Notes under the pieces: generated by a model
Seen by the model: the letters and a program-made list of their open reading frames with translations, nothing else
Told to the model about the DNA's origin: nothing
The model's database searches: none
Source of the DNA: Bacillus norwichensis
GTDB taxonomy: Bacteria; Bacillota; Bacilli; Bacillales; Bacillaceae_C
Assembly (NCBI RefSeq): GCF_014836955.1
Contig: NZ_JACSPV010000007.1
Location: 62,001 to 126,000 of the forward strand
Direction: 5' to 3'
DNA length: 64,000 nt
Translations under genes and position numbers: made by a program
Part shown: piece after piece, positions 26,382 through 36,222 of the stretch
How positions within the stretch are numbered: the stretch's first letter is position 1
Layout: every line of letters starts with the position of its first letter

Positions 26382-27350
26382 TTACTCATACAAGTGACAA
26401 GCCGTGAAATGGCCACTTTCAACTTCTTTGAGCAATGGCCGCTCACGAACACATTGCTCCATCGCCGCCGGACAACGTGTGTGGAAAGCACAACCGGCAG
26501 GCGGGTTTGCAGGGTTGGGCACATCCCCCCGTAAAATGATACGCTCCTTTTGGAAATCAATATCCGGAACGGGTACAGCCGATAATAACGCTTCTGTGTA
26601 CGGATGCTTGGGATTGTCATATAATCTCTCACTATCAGCCAGCTCGACGATTCTTCCAAGGTACATGACTCCTACCCGATCACTTATATGACGGACAACT
26701 CCCAAATCATGTGCGATGAATAAGTAAGTCAAATCAAATTCTTCTTGTAAATTCTTCAGTAAGTTCAACACTTGCGATTGAATTGATACATCAAGAGCCG
26801 AAACAGGCTCATCTGCGACAATAAGCTTTGGATGGACTGCTAAAGCCCTAGCAATTCCAATTCTTTGACGTTGGCCCCCGCTAAATTGATGGGGATACCT
26901 TTTTGCATGATAATCATTCAGGCCAACGATTTGCAGGAGTTCACGCACCCTTTTCTTTCGCTCCTTAGAATCTGTAACCCCATGAACAATCAGTGGCTCT
27001 TCCAATATTTTTTCAACCTTATGCCGTGGATTTAAGGAAGCAAACGGATCTTGGAAAACCATCTGCATTTCCCTGCGTAGACGACGCATTTCTTTTTTTG
27101 AGAGATTCGTGATATCTTTTCCCTCAAAATATATTTTTCCTTCTGTTGGTTCCAGAAGGCGAAGCAGCGCTTTACCTGTCGTTGACTTTCCGCATCCACT
27201 CTCACCAACAAGCCCCAATGTTTCGCCTCTTTTAATAAAGAAAGAAACATCATCAACTGCCTTGACTTCCCCGACCTGTTTTCCAAATATCCCACCTTGA
27301 ATAGGAAAGCTTTTCCTTAAACCCTCTACTTCCAACAATCTCTCTGTCAT
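26382..27350 (-). CDS. Oligopeptide/dipeptide ABC transporter ATPase, DppF/OppF type
   Basis: A 322-residue ATPase: Walker [10 protein letters not shown], signature FSGGQRQR, Walker [13 protein letters not shown], and the C-terminal oligopeptide domain with cysteines in [14 protein letters not shown] that ligate an iron-sulfur cluster in characterised homologues. Its ATG overlaps the OppD-type stop (ATGA), so the two ATPases are made together and likely form the heterodimer. Confidence 0.93.
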   Translation of the reverse strand: MTERLLEVEGLRKSFPIQGGIFGKQVGEVKAVDDVSFFIKRGETLGLVGESGCGKSTTGKALLRLLEPTEGKIYFEGKDITNLSKKEMRRLRREMQMVFQDPFASLNPRHKVEKILEEPLIVHGVTDSKERKKRVRELLQIVGLNDYHAKRYPHQFSGGQRQRIGIARALAVHPKLIVADEPVSALDVSIQSQVLNLLKNLQEEFDLTYLFIAHDLGVVRHISDRVGVMYLGRIVELADSERLYDNPKHPYTEALLSAVPVPDIDFQKERIILRGDVPNPANPPAGCAFHTRCPAAMEQCVRERPLLKEVESGHFTACHLYE

Positions 27351-28336
27351 CCGCTGGCTTCTCCTTTTTCACTTTCGTACAACCAACACTTTACTTTATG
27401 TACCTTAGATAATTTCAAAAGATCGGGAGTTTGGGTAAAACAGCGGTCGAAGGCATGTTCACACCGTGGGGCAAAGTGACAACCAGCTTGGATTGAACCT
27501 GGTTTAGGGACATTTCCTTTTATGGTATAAAGCTGATCTTTTTTATGACGTATGTCCGGAACTGATTGGATAAGTCCCACTGTATAAGGATGCTTTGGAT
27601 TTTTAAAAATTGTTCTTACATCTGTCTCTTCCACAATATACCCGGCATACATGACCATGACACGACTGCACATCTCAGCAATAACGCCCAAATCGTGCGT
27701 AATCATGATGATGGCAGTATCCGTCTCTCTATTAAGCGCTTTCATTAAATCGAGAATTTGAGCCTGGATGGTGACATCCAGCGCTGTTGTCGGCTCATCT
27801 GCAATCAGCAATTCCGGATTACAAATCATCGCCATCGCAATCATCACTCGCTGTCTCATCCCTCCTGAAAGCTGGTGGGGATATTCATTGAGCAATTCCT
27901 CTGGACGAGGAAGACCTACAAGCTTCAACATCTCGATCACATGCTCTTTTGCTTGCCTCTTCGGAAATTTCCTGTGTATCTTAATCGCTTCAAGCAATTG
28001 CTCACCAATTGTAAAGACCGGATTCAAGCTCGTCATCGGCTCCTGGAAAATCATAGCAATTTCATTGCCGCGAATTTGCCGCATTCGCTTCTCCGAGGCC
28101 AAAGTAAGATTTTCTCCTTTAAACAAAATCTGTCCATCAACTTTGCCTGTCTGTGCAGGAATAAGTCCCATGATAGACATTGAAGTAATACTTTTTCCAC
28201 ACCCTGATTCCCCGACAATACCAAGAATTTCACCCGATCGCACATGAAAATCAATGCTATTTACTATCGACAGCTCTCCATCATCTGTAAAAAAAGAGGT
28301 TCTCAGCCCTTCTACGTTTAATAAAGCATTCTCCAT
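27347..28336 (-). CDS. Oligopeptide/dipeptide ABC transporter ATPase, DppD/OppD type
   Basis: A 329-residue ATPase and first gene of the operon. Walker [11 protein letters not shown]-loop [14 protein letters not shown], signature LSGGMRQR, Walker [13 protein letters not shown] and the C-terminal [14 protein letters not shown] cysteine segment are present. GGGGAGAGG precedes its ATG. Gene order DppD-DppF-binding protein-DppB-DppC differs from B. subtilis opp (A-B-C-D-F), but all five parts are present. Confidence 0.93.
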   Translation of the reverse strand: MENALLNVEGLRTSFFTDDGELSIVNSIDFHVRSGEILGIVGESGCGKSITSMSIMGLIPAQTGKVDGQILFKGENLTLASEKRMRQIRGNEIAMIFQEPMTSLNPVFTIGEQLLEAIKIHRKFPKRQAKEHVIEMLKLVGLPRPEELLNEYPHQLSGGMRQRVMIAMAMICNPELLIADEPTTALDVTIQAQILDLMKALNRETDTAIIMITHDLGVIAEMCSRVMVMYAGYIVEETDVRTIFKNPKHPYTVGLIQSVPDIRHKKDQLYTIKGNVPKPGSIQAGCHFAPRCEHAFDRCFTQTPDLLKLSKVHKVKCWLYESEKGEASG

Positions 28337-28539
28337 TGCCTCTCCCCTTTCTTATGAAAATTTATTATATTTAAAAAATATTATTGCATTAATACCGAAA
28401 ATTTTCAATACACCAAATAGAATGTTATATATTTAAATAGAGAAAATACCGTCTATTAAAGTATTCGATGTTTTTCCCATAAATCCTTTTTAATAAGCTT
28501 TAAATGACATCTAAAAGGATGAAAAAAAGCACAGAAAAA

Positions 28540-28567
28540 AGCGGATCAGCACTTAATCTGATCCGCT
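28540..28567 (-). terminator. Terminator of the FMN reductase gene
   Basis: AGCGGATCAG pairs with CTGATCCGCT around 8 bases; on the minus strand a T6 run follows. Confidence 0.88.
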
Positions 28568-28592
28568 AATATATGTTTATGCCATTGGTTAA

Positions 28593-29159
28593 TTAAACAA
28601 GAACCGCAGCATTATTTTTTTTATAAAATTCTACAAAGTTTTGAACAACTTGATCCAAGAAATTGATTGTACCTTGGTCAGTAAGTTCGCCAGCTTCGTT
28701 GATTTTCTCATGGACTGATCCAATATATACTTCATTACCAGGTAATAAAACAGGTGACAAAGCTGGATTTGAAAGGATTTCTCTCAAATGAATCTGTGCA
28801 CGCACACTTCCTAACACTCCCATGGAAGAACCAATGATAAAACCAGGCTTGTCTTTGATTGTGAAGTCTCCCCCACGGGATAACCAATCAATTGCATTTT
28901 TCATAGCTCCGGGAATGGAGAAGTTATATTCAGGAACAGCAAATAATACAGCGTCTGAATCCTTTACATCGTCTTTAAACGCCTTGACATTAGCAGGCAC
29001 ATTGCTTTCTAAATCAACAGAAAAAGTCTCAAGATCATTTATCAAAACTGGGGTAATGTCCAGTTGATCCGCATAACGATTTTTCATAAATTCAACCAAT
29101 TTCAAGTTGAATGATGTGGAGCTTGTGCTCCCAATAACTGCTTTTACTCTAATTGCCAT
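28593..29159 (-). CDS. NADPH-dependent FMN reductase (flavodoxin fold)
   Basis: A 188-residue flavoprotein. FMN-phosphate loop GSTSSTSFN is near the N-terminus, the second loop is FAVPEYNFSIPGAMKNAIDW, and GSSMGVLGSVRAQIHLRE follows, as in azoreductase/quinone reductase family members. It likely reduces quinones or other electrophiles with NAD(P)H. ATG 29159 lies 9 bases after AAGGAG. Upstream is a dyad identical in layout to one in front of the HxlR regulator gene, so it is probably part of that regulon. Confidence 0.88.
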   Translation of the reverse strand: MAIRVKAVIGSTSSTSFNLKLVEFMKNRYADQLDITPVLINDLETFSVDLESNVPANVKAFKDDVKDSDAVLFAVPEYNFSIPGAMKNAIDWLSRGGDFTIKDKPGFIIGSSMGVLGSVRAQIHLREILSNPALSPVLLPGNEVYIGSVHEKINEAGELTDQGTINFLDQVVQNFVEFYKKNNAAVLV

Positions 29160-29264
29160 GATGTACAACTCCTTATGTGAATGGTAAAGATGTTTTTTTA
29201 TAAAAACTCAAGTATGATTATAGAGTATATCAATTCAAATAAACAGTACGCACTTATAAGTAAC

Positions 29265-29286
29265 ATAGTATACGATAAGATACTAT
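29265..29286. promoter_or_regulatory. HxlR-type operator dyad upstream of the FMN reductase
   Basis: ATAGTAT-N8-ATACTAT is a perfect dyad. Eighteen bases to its left AGTACGCACTT is also shared with the site at 30232, with the same spacing. Confidence 0.7.
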
Positions 29287-29307
29287 AAGGAAAACAGGGC
29301 AATTTAT

Positions 29308-30150
29308 TCACCCGAATTTTCCTTCCCTATAATCTTGATATGCTTGTATGATTTCTTCTTCAGTGTTCATTACGAATGGGCCGCGCGCTACAACCCGTTC
29401 TCCAATAGGTTGTCCAGCATATAATAGGACATGTAACTTTTCTTCCGCATGAACTTCCACTTCACTTGGATAAAGATCATCCCCGCGTTCAAGCCAGAGA
29501 ACTTGTCCCTTTTTACCTTCCGTGTCCCTGTTGCCAAACCTTCCTTTTCCCTCCAATACATAAAAGAATCCATTATACCCGCCAGGAAAATCCTGCCTGA
29601 CAGTACTGCCCGCTTCTAGCAACATCTCGACCATTGTAACAGGTGCGTGGTTTTTCGTGTCTGCTTGAACTCCATTTGATATGCCTGAAAAAACCCTTAT
29701 AATTGCGCCATCTTCACGCCAAACCGGCATATCCTGCGCACGCATATTCTGGTAACGCGGTTCGGTCATTTTTTTATTACTTGGAAGGTTTACCCATAGC
29801 TGTAACGAATGAACTGTACTTCCAACAGCCGGTTCCTCCGAATGAATAATTCCTTTGCCGGCTGTCATCCATTGAACATCCCCAGGAAATAATTCACAGA
29901 CATTTCCTTTATTATCCACATGTTCAAGTTTTCCATCAATGACATATGTGATTGTTTCAATTCCGCGATGAGGATGCATTCCGAATGTCCCTCGTTGGAA
30001 AAAATCCTCCGCCATTAACAGAAATGGATCATGCTCTCCCCAATTACCAGGTTCTATCACCAATCCCGCTTTATGAGTTGGTGTATTTTCTTGATAAAAG
30101 ACATCCTTAACACTCCTGATACCCCTTGATAGGACATTTTGGCTGCTCAT
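29308..30150 (-). CDS. Pirin family bicupin protein
   Basis: A 280-residue two-domain cupin. The metal site of the N-terminal cupin is seen in HPHRGIETITYVIDGKLEH with a second HSEEPA glutamate further on; relatives include quercetin 2,3-dioxygenase YhhW. GGGAGG precedes the ATG. The gene is divergent from the HxlR regulator with the dyad at 30232 between them, so it is probably induced by the same electrophile or quinone stress. Substrate unknown. Confidence 0.88.
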   Translation of the reverse strand: MSSQNVLSRGIRSVKDVFYQENTPTHKAGLVIEPGNWGEHDPFLLMAEDFFQRGTFGMHPHRGIETITYVIDGKLEHVDNKGNVCELFPGDVQWMTAGKGIIHSEEPAVGSTVHSLQLWVNLPSNKKMTEPRYQNMRAQDMPVWREDGAIIRVFSGISNGVQADTKNHAPVTMVEMLLEAGSTVRQDFPGGYNGFFYVLEGKGRFGNRDTEGKKGQVLWLERGDDLYPSEVEVHAEEKLHVLLYAGQPIGERVVARGPFVMNTEEEIIQAYQDYREGKFG

Positions 30151-30231
30151 AAAAATGCCTCCCTTTTTTGCTTAATAAGTATAATTATGAGATAAACCAG
30201 ACTAAATTAGAAGTACGCACTTTAATGTGCT

Positions 30232-30253
30232 ATAGTATTAAAAAAGATACTAT
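30232..30253. promoter_or_regulatory. HxlR-type operator dyad between pirin and regulator genes
   Basis: ATAGTAT-N8-ATACTAT, perfect dyad with the same arms, spacing and left-flank AGTACGCACTT as at 29265. It lies 18 bases before the regulator ATG, suggesting autoregulation. Confidence 0.75.
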
Positions 30254-30271
30254 TGAAGGAAGTGCTGTAAG

Positions 30272-30625
30272 ATGAAAACAGAGCTTTGTAAAGTTGATGA
30301 AGCTTTAAGTATTTTAGTTGGAAAATGGAAACCAATTATTTTATTGCATCTGTTTAATGAAAACACTTTAAGATTTAGTGAATTGAAAAGATTAATGCCA
30401 AATATCACTCAAAAGATGCTGACTAAACAATTAAGAGAATTGGAAGAAGAAGATATTATCGAAAGGGTAGTTTATCCACAAGTACCGCCAAAGGTCGAAT
30501 ATTCTATTTCAGAATACGGAAAAAGCCTCCAGCCCGTCCTAAATGTGATGCACGAATGGGGTAGTGCACACACACAGCATATGCAAGGAAAAAGAAATGA
30601 AAAAATCCTGGAACAATCGCAATAA
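30272..30625 (+). CDS. HxlR family redox-type transcriptional regulator (YodB-like)
   Basis: A 117-residue winged-helix MarR/DUF24 regulator: LVGKWKPIILLHLF, then RFSELKRLMPNITQKMLTKQLRELEEEDII. It has a single cysteine at position 6, the same position as the sensing Cys6 of B. subtilis YodB, which responds to diamide and quinones. The pairing with a quinone-type FMN reductase and a pirin, both behind matching dyads, supports an electrophile-stress role. The protein ends in a terminator hairpin. Confidence 0.87.
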   Translation: MKTELCKVDEALSILVGKWKPIILLHLFNENTLRFSELKRLMPNITQKMLTKQLRELEEEDIIERVVYPQVPPKVEYSISEYGKSLQPVLNVMHEWGSAHTQHMQGKRNEKILEQSQ

Positions 30626-30642
30626 GACTGTTTCAGGATTTT
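30602..30642. terminator. Terminator between the convergent hxlR-type gene and minJ
   Basis: AAAATCCTGGAACA pairs with TGTTTCAGGATTTT; T5 follows on the plus strand. The left arm overlaps the end of the regulator gene. Confidence 0.82.
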
Positions 30643-30653
30643 TCTGTTTACCC

Positions 30654-31841
30654 TCAAATTACTCTGTTGTGTTTCAAGCGTCTTTCTACAAAAAGAATGC
30701 CCAGCTCGTGGTGGTCACCTTCATAAAGTGCACATTGTTCAAACCGTATCTCGCCTTTCACATCAAGCACCTCAAGCTTACAATAGGTTCGATTTTTCAA
30801 AAGCGCTTTATACAGTTCTTCTTTATTTGAAACCGTCACATTATTACATGTCTTAATAATTTCTCCCGTTTTTAATTCCATTTTACTTGCTGGCGTTCCT
30901 GAAATAATATCCAATACCATGATTCCATTGTTACGTGGTGTGAAGTAATAAAGTGTATTATTCTCCCTAACACGATGCCTGTATGAAATAAGTAGCCGTC
31001 CGAGAATAGCGATACCTACCACTAATGGAGGAACAAACGTTGGATAATAGAAACCGACTGCCGATGCACAAAGAACGAGTACTGCCAAAAGGATGGTTTG
31101 TTTTCCCATTCTCTCGACTGCCTGACTGGGCAGATTACTTTGTACCTGATTTTGAAAGCCGAGCGCAAAAGGGACAAGTATCAGTGAATACGACTCCGTT
31201 CCCAAATGAAGTAACGGCCACCAGTCAAAGGGAGCAGTCAAAGGCCCTGCAGGGAGGAAAAAGAAGATCGGTATCAGCCACACCCGTTTGATTTGAAGAG
31301 CACCAATTGTAAGGCCCCTGCGGCTTGTCCTAAGCTTAGGCGATACATCTTTTAAACCGTTTTTTAGCATAAGGGTTCCTTCAGCTAAAAGAAGTACTCC
31401 TAACATAGCAGAGATTCCGCTCAAAAATAGGCTGTTTTCTATTAATAAATCAGTGTAAGGGATAGAAATATTTAAAAATGTGATTGTAAAAACAAATAAG
31501 ATCGGAAGCCCTACGGTAAATGCAGGCGAAAGCAACCTGGCATTGCCTACAGCTCCCAGTACAATAGTAGCTATAGCAATGAAGGCGAGCATATCAAGCG
31601 TCACCGTGAATCCGGATAGTATCGTGATAACCGATAAAATTCCACCTGCCAGAAGTCCAGCAGGAAGCAAATGCTTTAATTCATGGAACTGATCATGTAC
31701 TCTTATATTAAAGTCCGCCCGCTCTCTTCTTATCCTCATAAAACCAGCAAGAATTACCAGTAGGATAGAAAAATATAAAACGGGATTCAGAAAAAACTTC
31801 CCTATTCCCTTGGCAAATTCCAGCAGCCATAATTGCACCAT
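30654..31841 (-). CDS. minJ: MinJ-like septum-placement membrane protein with PDZ domain
   Basis: A 395-residue protein with about eight hydrophobic segments and a C-terminal PDZ-like domain (about 300-385; GIMVLDIISGTPASKMELKTGE). This is the layout of B. subtilis MinJ (YvjD), which links DivIVA to MinCD and keeps division at mid-cell. It lies directly downstream of ctpB, the same arrangement as in B. subtilis, which supports the assignment. GGGAGG precedes the ATG. Confidence 0.85.
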   Translation of the reverse strand: MVQLWLLEFAKGIGKFFLNPVLYFSILLVILAGFMRIRRERADFNIRVHDQFHELKHLLPAGLLAGGILSVITILSGFTVTLDMLAFIAIATIVLGAVGNARLLSPAFTVGLPILFVFTITFLNISIPYTDLLIENSLFLSGISAMLGVLLLAEGTLMLKNGLKDVSPKLRTSRRGLTIGALQIKRVWLIPIFFFLPAGPLTAPFDWWPLLHLGTESYSLILVPFALGFQNQVQSNLPSQAVERMGKQTILLAVLVLCASAVGFYYPTFVPPLVVGIAILGRLLISYRHRVRENNTLYYFTPRNNGIMVLDIISGTPASKMELKTGEIIKTCNNVTVSNKEELYKALLKNRTYCKLEVLDVKGEIRFEQCALYEGDHHELGILFVERRLKHNRVI

Positions 31842-31982
31842 CTCACAGCCTCCCTCTGGAATAAATGGTTATCTTTTTATTCTATCAAAGATTTCACCAG
31901 GGAGGAACGTAAAATATGAAAGGATAACAGAACTTCTGAGCAACTCCCTATAGATATTCATCACTCAGAACCGAAAAATGGC

Positions 31983-32003
31983 CACACAAGTTTGACTTGT
32001 GTG
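31983..32003 (-). terminator. Terminator after ctpB
   Basis: CACACAAGT pairs with ACTTGTGTG around TTG; T5 follows on the minus strand. It separates ctpB from minJ. Confidence 0.75.
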
Positions 32004-32015
32004 ACCGGAGAATAA

Positions 32016-33455
32016 TTACTTCATTGTTTTTAATGCCACTTGAAGCTGCAGATCATTTTGCTCATCTTGAATTTCCTTAATCACCGCTTCTTCAAGCTTT
32101 TCGGCAGTTTTCACATCAATTACTCCTGTTACTGGCATTTTTACAATGGATTGAAATGCCCGGACAGCACGCTCTGTCTGGTTATCGAAATATCCGTCTC
32201 TCCTGCCCGGATCAAAGCCAAGCCCTGTTAATAATTCCTGAGCAACCTTCACTTCTTCATTATTCATATCTTTTGTCAGTTTTTTTTCAACTGTCAGGGA
32301 ATGAGCATGAAAGTACCCTGGCTGTTCGACTTCTATCGTCGGTTTGATTCCTTTATCATGAATCCAGTTTCCGTCAGGCGTCAGCCATTTGAACATTGTC
32401 AGCTTAATATTGCTTCCATCTTCAAGCGGAATTGCCTGCTGGACCGTTCCCTTTCCAAAAGTCTTCGTCCCGATTAGATTATACCCTTCAATTTCCTGCA
32501 TTGCCCCTGCCAAAATTTCTGAAGCGGATGCACTTCCTTCATCGATCAACACACTAATCGGATACGTTTTTCTCTCCTCCATTCCAGAATAATAGGGATT
32601 CTTCTTCCCGCTTTTTTCTTCAATTTGCACATAAGGTTTTTTATCTGTAACCAACTGTTGTAAAATATCATCGACACTGGAAAGCATGCCTCCCGGATTA
32701 CCACGGACATCGATAATCAGACCTGTCATCTCTTCCTTTTCCAATTTATTTAGTTCACTTGCGAATTCACGTGCCGTTCCTTCTGCAAAAGAAGTGATTT
32801 CTATATAACCAATTTTTTTCTTTCCTTCTTTTTTCATATCGGCAAAAACGGTAACAACGGGTACTTCCTCACGAGTAATTTCTACCTCAAATGGCTTGCT
32901 TGCCCCTTTACGTAAAATCTCTAGCTTAACAACCGTGCCTTTTTCTCCGCGAATTTGCGACGTAGCCTCATAAAGATCCAGCCCATCCACTGATTCTCCA
33001 TCAATTTTTAAAATCTGATCCCTGGGCTTCAGTCCAGCTTTTTCTGCCGGCGTATTTTTAATAGGCGCAACAATAGTCAGCTTGCCCTCCTCTATCGTAA
33101 CCTGCGCTCCTATCCCGTCAAACGATGAATCAAGACTATCATTGAAACGTTCCGCTGTTGGCGCATCCATATAGACAGAATACGGATCCTTCAATGTCCC
33201 GATCATTCCCTGGATCGCCCCGTGAACGAGCTGTTCATGATCCACTTTTTTAACGTATGATTTCTGAATCAATTGATAAGCCTGCTCAATTTTTTGTAGA
33301 TTGTTTGAAACAACAGAAGAATTTTTCGAACTTTGCTTTTCATTAAAAGAACTATCTTTTACATTGGATTCCTTCCACTTTATTCCTGCAAACACTCCAC
33401 CGACTCCAAAAAACAAAGAGCAGGCGACAAGCAATGCCAGCCACTTTTTATTCAT
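32016..33455 (-). CDS. ctpB: Carboxyl-terminal processing protease CtpB (S41 family)
   Basis: A 479-residue exported serine protease, the usual CtpB size (480). It has an N-terminal membrane helix, a PDZ domain (about 95-180), the S41 catalytic core with the Ser in GSASASEIL and Lys in GTKTFGKGTVQ, and a C-terminal peptidoglycan-binding domain (about 395-465). CtpB cleaves SpoIVFA and so activates sigma-K during sporulation in B. subtilis. ATG 33455 follows GAGGGGG; a longer frame from TTG 33479 is less likely. Downstream minJ matches B. subtilis order. Confidence 0.93.
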   Translation of the reverse strand: MNKKWLALLVACSLFFGVGGVFAGIKWKESNVKDSSFNEKQSSKNSSVVSNNLQKIEQAYQLIQKSYVKKVDHEQLVHGAIQGMIGTLKDPYSVYMDAPTAERFNDSLDSSFDGIGAQVTIEEGKLTIVAPIKNTPAEKAGLKPRDQILKIDGESVDGLDLYEATSQIRGEKGTVVKLEILRKGASKPFEVEITREEVPVVTVFADMKKEGKKKIGYIEITSFAEGTAREFASELNKLEKEEMTGLIIDVRGNPGGMLSSVDDILQQLVTDKKPYVQIEEKSGKKNPYYSGMEERKTYPISVLIDEGSASASEILAGAMQEIEGYNLIGTKTFGKGTVQQAIPLEDGSNIKLTMFKWLTPDGNWIHDKGIKPTIEVEQPGYFHAHSLTVEKKLTKDMNNEEVKVAQELLTGLGFDPGRRDGYFDNQTERAVRAFQSIVKMPVTGVIDVKTAEKLEEAVIKEIQDEQNDLQLQVALKTMK

Positions 33456-33642
33456 CGTCTTCCCCCTCAACCGGTTCAACTTACTTCAAAATCTATGCTG
33501 GCAAAGGACAAGTTATGAAGGATTTTCTTAAACATGAATAGATGACTCAATACCTGATTGGAAAAAGAATAATGGTAAGTAATAGAGGGTACATTCCGTA
33601 ATGATTGTGGATGGAGGATCGAGTTAGGGAGAAATTATATTA

Positions 33643-33918
33643 CCGTGCAAAAATCTTGTTCGACATTCAAACGCAGACTGCTTTTTACGGATTTCATATT
33701 ATCGTGCGAATTTCTCGGTTTTCGTGCGAAATCTGACTTTATCGTGCGAATTCCGGGATTTTCGTGCGAATTCATGAGTACCATGCAAAAATCTTGTTCG
33801 CCCTTCAAACTCAAACTATTTTTTCCGAATTACATATTATTGTGCGAATTTCTCGGTTATCGTGCGAAAATCGTGTTTATCGTGCGAAATTCCAGATTAT
33901 CGTGCGAATTAGCAGGAT
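33643..33918. repeat. Second array with 20-bp pitch, partly duplicated
   Basis: CGTGCGAA cores occur at 33703, 33723, 33743 and 33763, then 33841, 33861, 33881 and 33901, each 20 bases apart within a block. The core with its flanks (TTATCGTGCGAA) is the reverse complement of the TTCGCACGATAA of the array at 11331-11580. The block 33641 onward is repeated from 33779, an offset of 138 bases, including TGCAAAAATCTTGTTCG in both copies. No gene is present between ctpB and the sulfhydrylase gene. Confidence 0.85.
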
Positions 33919-33937
33919 CACATCAAACCATTGAAAA

Positions 33938-33963
33938 AGCCGCCGTGCATGGCACGACCGGCT
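33938..33963 (-). terminator. Terminator of the O-acetylhomoserine sulfhydrylase gene
   Basis: AGCCG and CGTGC arms pair with GCACG and CGGCT, loop CAT, with T5 following on the minus strand. Confidence 0.85.
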
Positions 33964-33970
33964 CTGTTAA

Positions 33971-35272
33971 TTATGCTTGGGATACGGCTTCAACTGCTTT
34001 TTCAATTGCTTGGGCAAGATCCGCTGTAATATCTTCAACAGATTCTAATCCAACTGCTAATCTGATTAGTTCTTCTGTTACGCCTGTCTCTTTCAATTCT
34101 TCGGCGCTCAACTGTTGGTGCGTTGTTGATGCTGGGTGAATTATCAATGATTTTGCATCCCCGACATTAGCGACGTGTGACCAAAGTTTGATGTTGTCGA
34201 TTGCTTTTCTGCCAGCTTCCCTTCCGCCTTTAATGCCGAAGTTCACGATGGCTCCAGGTCCTTTTGGCAAGTACTTTTTCGCCAATTCATATGAAGGATG
34301 GTCCTCAAGCCCTGGGTAAGCTACCCATTCGACTGCATCGTGATTTTGGAGAAATTCAGCAACAGCTTTCGCATTTTCAATATGCTTTTGAATGCGTACA
34401 TGTAAAGTTTCAAGTCCTTGTAGGAAGATGAACGCATTATCCGGGCTCAAAGATGGACCAAAGTCACGAAGCAGTTGTACACGAAGTTTTATCGCAAATG
34501 CAACTTCTGGCACGTCGATTCCATAACGGATTCCATGATAGCTTCTATCCGGCTCAATAAAGTCAGGGAATTTTTCATTATTCCAATCAAATTTTCCACT
34601 GTCCACTACGACGCCGCCAATAGCTGTACCATGTCCGCCAATCCATTTTGTAGCCGAGTGAACAACGATGTCTGCGCCGTGCTCGATTGGCTTGGAAAGG
34701 TATGGTGTTGCAAAAGTATTATCCACAATCAATGGGATATTATTATCATGCGCCACTTTTGCAACTGCTTCAACATCCAAAACATGAAGACTTGGATTTC
34801 CGATGATTTCCGAGTAAATCGCTTTTGTCTTAGGTGTAATCGCCTTGCGGAAGTTTTCCGGATCAGTCGGATCAACAAACTTTACATTGATGCCATATTT
34901 CGGAAGGGAAATGGAGAATAAGTTGTATGTACCTCCATAAAGATCCGTAGCTGCCAGAATTTCATCCCCTGCGCGTGCAATGTTCAGAATACTGAACGCT
35001 ATAGCGGCCATTCCTGAAGAAAGGGCAACAGCTGCAGTACCTCCTTCAAGCTCAGCAATTCTTTTTTCAAATACATCATTTGTTGGGTTCATGATACGTG
35101 TATAAATATTCCCTTGCTCTTCTAGGGCAAATAATTTTTGAGCATGTTCTGTGTCGTTGAATACATAAGAAGTTGTTCTGTATAAAGGAACAGCACGTGA
35201 TCCCGTTGCGTCAGGCTCTTGTCCCCCATGCAATAAAATTGTTTCTGGCTGGTATTTTTTTTCTTGTGTCAT
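33971..35272 (-). CDS. metY: O-acetylhomoserine sulfhydrylase (homocysteine synthase)
   Basis: A 433-residue PLP enzyme of the Cys/Met metabolism family. The PLP lysine lies in [11 protein letters not shown], the phosphate-binding region in [12 protein letters not shown], and the family signature in [13 protein letters not shown]. The length above 420 and the G-rich insert after the PLP lysine favour MetY-type O-acetylhomoserine aminocarboxypropyltransferase over cystathionine gamma-synthase (about 380). It makes homocysteine directly from sulfide. An S-box riboswitch upstream shows control by S-adenosylmethionine. AAGGAGGAAG precedes the ATG. Confidence 0.92.
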   Translation of the reverse strand: MTQEKKYQPETILLHGGQEPDATGSRAVPLYRTTSYVFNDTEHAQKLFALEEQGNIYTRIMNPTNDVFEKRIAELEGGTAAVALSSGMAAIAFSILNIARAGDEILAATDLYGGTYNLFSISLPKYGINVKFVDPTDPENFRKAITPKTKAIYSEIIGNPSLHVLDVEAVAKVAHDNNIPLIVDNTFATPYLSKPIEHGADIVVHSATKWIGGHGTAIGGVVVDSGKFDWNNEKFPDFIEPDRSYHGIRYGIDVPEVAFAIKLRVQLLRDFGPSLSPDNAFIFLQGLETLHVRIQKHIENAKAVAEFLQNHDAVEWVAYPGLEDHPSYELAKKYLPKGPGAIVNFGIKGGREAGRKAIDNIKLWSHVANVGDAKSLIIHPASTTHQQLSAEELKETGVTEELIRLAVGLESVEDITADLAQAIEKAVEAVSQA

Positions 35273-35370
35273 TTTTCTTCCTCCTTAAAATTTTCAAAAT
35301 TGATCGGAACAGTTGGTAATAAAACGGCATTTATCACTACCGTTTTAGGAAGGGGGAAAAGAAAACTAAA

Positions 35371-35528
35371 AGCCCTCTTCCGTATAAGAAGAGGGCCGAT
35401 ATGACGATTCCTCCCCTTATCTTCCAAGTCATTTGACTTGTAGGAATTAGCACCTTTTCAGAAAATCTGAAGGTTGCCGGGCATCACAGGGCCTAATCCC
35501 TCCGCCGCTCTTGATAAGAGTGTTGCTT
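35371..35528 (-). ncRNA. SAM-I (S-box) riboswitch upstream of metY
   Basis: On the minus strand: CTTATCAAGAGCGGCGGAGG, then GATGCCCGGCAACC, then AAGGTGCTAATTCC, followed by GATAAGGGGAGG. A terminator (GCCCTCTTC with GAAGAGGGC, then T4) ends at 35371. The order and core bases are those of a standard S-box. The remaining part of the 35273-35631 gap holds only the promoter region. Confidence 0.95.
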
Positions 35529-35631
35529 ATTGGTTCATTTAATTTTTGAGCTCTGTTGAACTCTTGAATAATACTATATACCACCTGTCTATAAGCTGTC
35601 AACACAAATTATAAAATAATTTTCTAAAAGG

Positions 35632-36222
35632 TTATTTCATTTCAGACACTATCTTTTCAATGGTTTCTTCATCCATAGGCCCAATAATTCTAGTGTGAAC
35701 CATTCCATTTGTATCTATCATATAAGTTGTCGGAATAGTATATGCCTGATATGTTTTTCCAAGCTTTCCGTTTTCGTCCAACGGCACCGGGAAGGTTAGA
35801 TCGTATTCCTCAATAAATTTTTGGACTTTCTTCCTGGCATTTCCTCCACGCTCGGCACTTGTTAAATTGATGGCTAGAATTTCCACATTCTCTTGTTTCG
35901 CCTTTGCTTTATAATAATTTTCCATGTGCGGCATCTCAGCTTTGCAAGGCGGACACCACGATGCCCAAAAGTTCAATATGACTTTTTGTCCTTTATAATC
36001 AGATAACTTCACAAATTGACCATCAAGGGTTTCCAGTTCAAAATCCGGTGGGACTTCCCCGTCTTTCAAGCCTTCATCTAGTTGCTCCAAATTTTTCGAC
36101 TGTAAAAATTTCTCCTTAGCTGCTTCAACTGCGTTCTTCTCTCGTACATCCTGAATAATATTAATAACAACGATGCCAATTAGTAATATAATAAGTCCGA
36201 GACCAAATATTTTTTTGTTCAT
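35632..36222 (-). CDS. TlpA/ResA-like membrane-anchored thiol-disulfide oxidoreductase
   Basis: A 196-residue protein with one N-terminal membrane helix (residues 4-22) and an extracytoplasmic thioredoxin fold. The active site is FWASWCPPCKAEMPH with the redox CPPC pair, and the cis-proline region is YTIPTTYMID. ResA and StoA relatives reduce cytochrome c apoproteins or spore targets. Its ATG overlaps the stop of the upstream membrane protein gene (ATGA), a sign of functional pairing. Longer in-frame starts up to 36372 lie inside that gene and are rejected. Confidence 0.87.
   Translation of the reverse strand: MNKKIFGLGLIILLIGIVVINIIQDVREKNAVEAAKEKFLQSKNLEQLDEGLKDGEVPPDFELETLDGQFVKLSDYKGQKVILNFWASWCPPCKAEMPHMENYYKAKAKQENVEILAINLTSAERGGNARKKVQKFIEEYDLTFPVPLDENGKLGKTYQAYTIPTTYMIDTNGMVHTRIIGPMDEETIEKIVSEMK

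Noticed and set aside
33645-34139. A 164-codon plus-strand ORF with internally repeated peptides
   Set aside because: It is a translation of the 20-bp array and the antisense of the sulfhydrylase gene; it has no ribosome site.
35371-35528. T-box leader
   Set aside because: There is no T-box sequence; the bases fit the S-box core.
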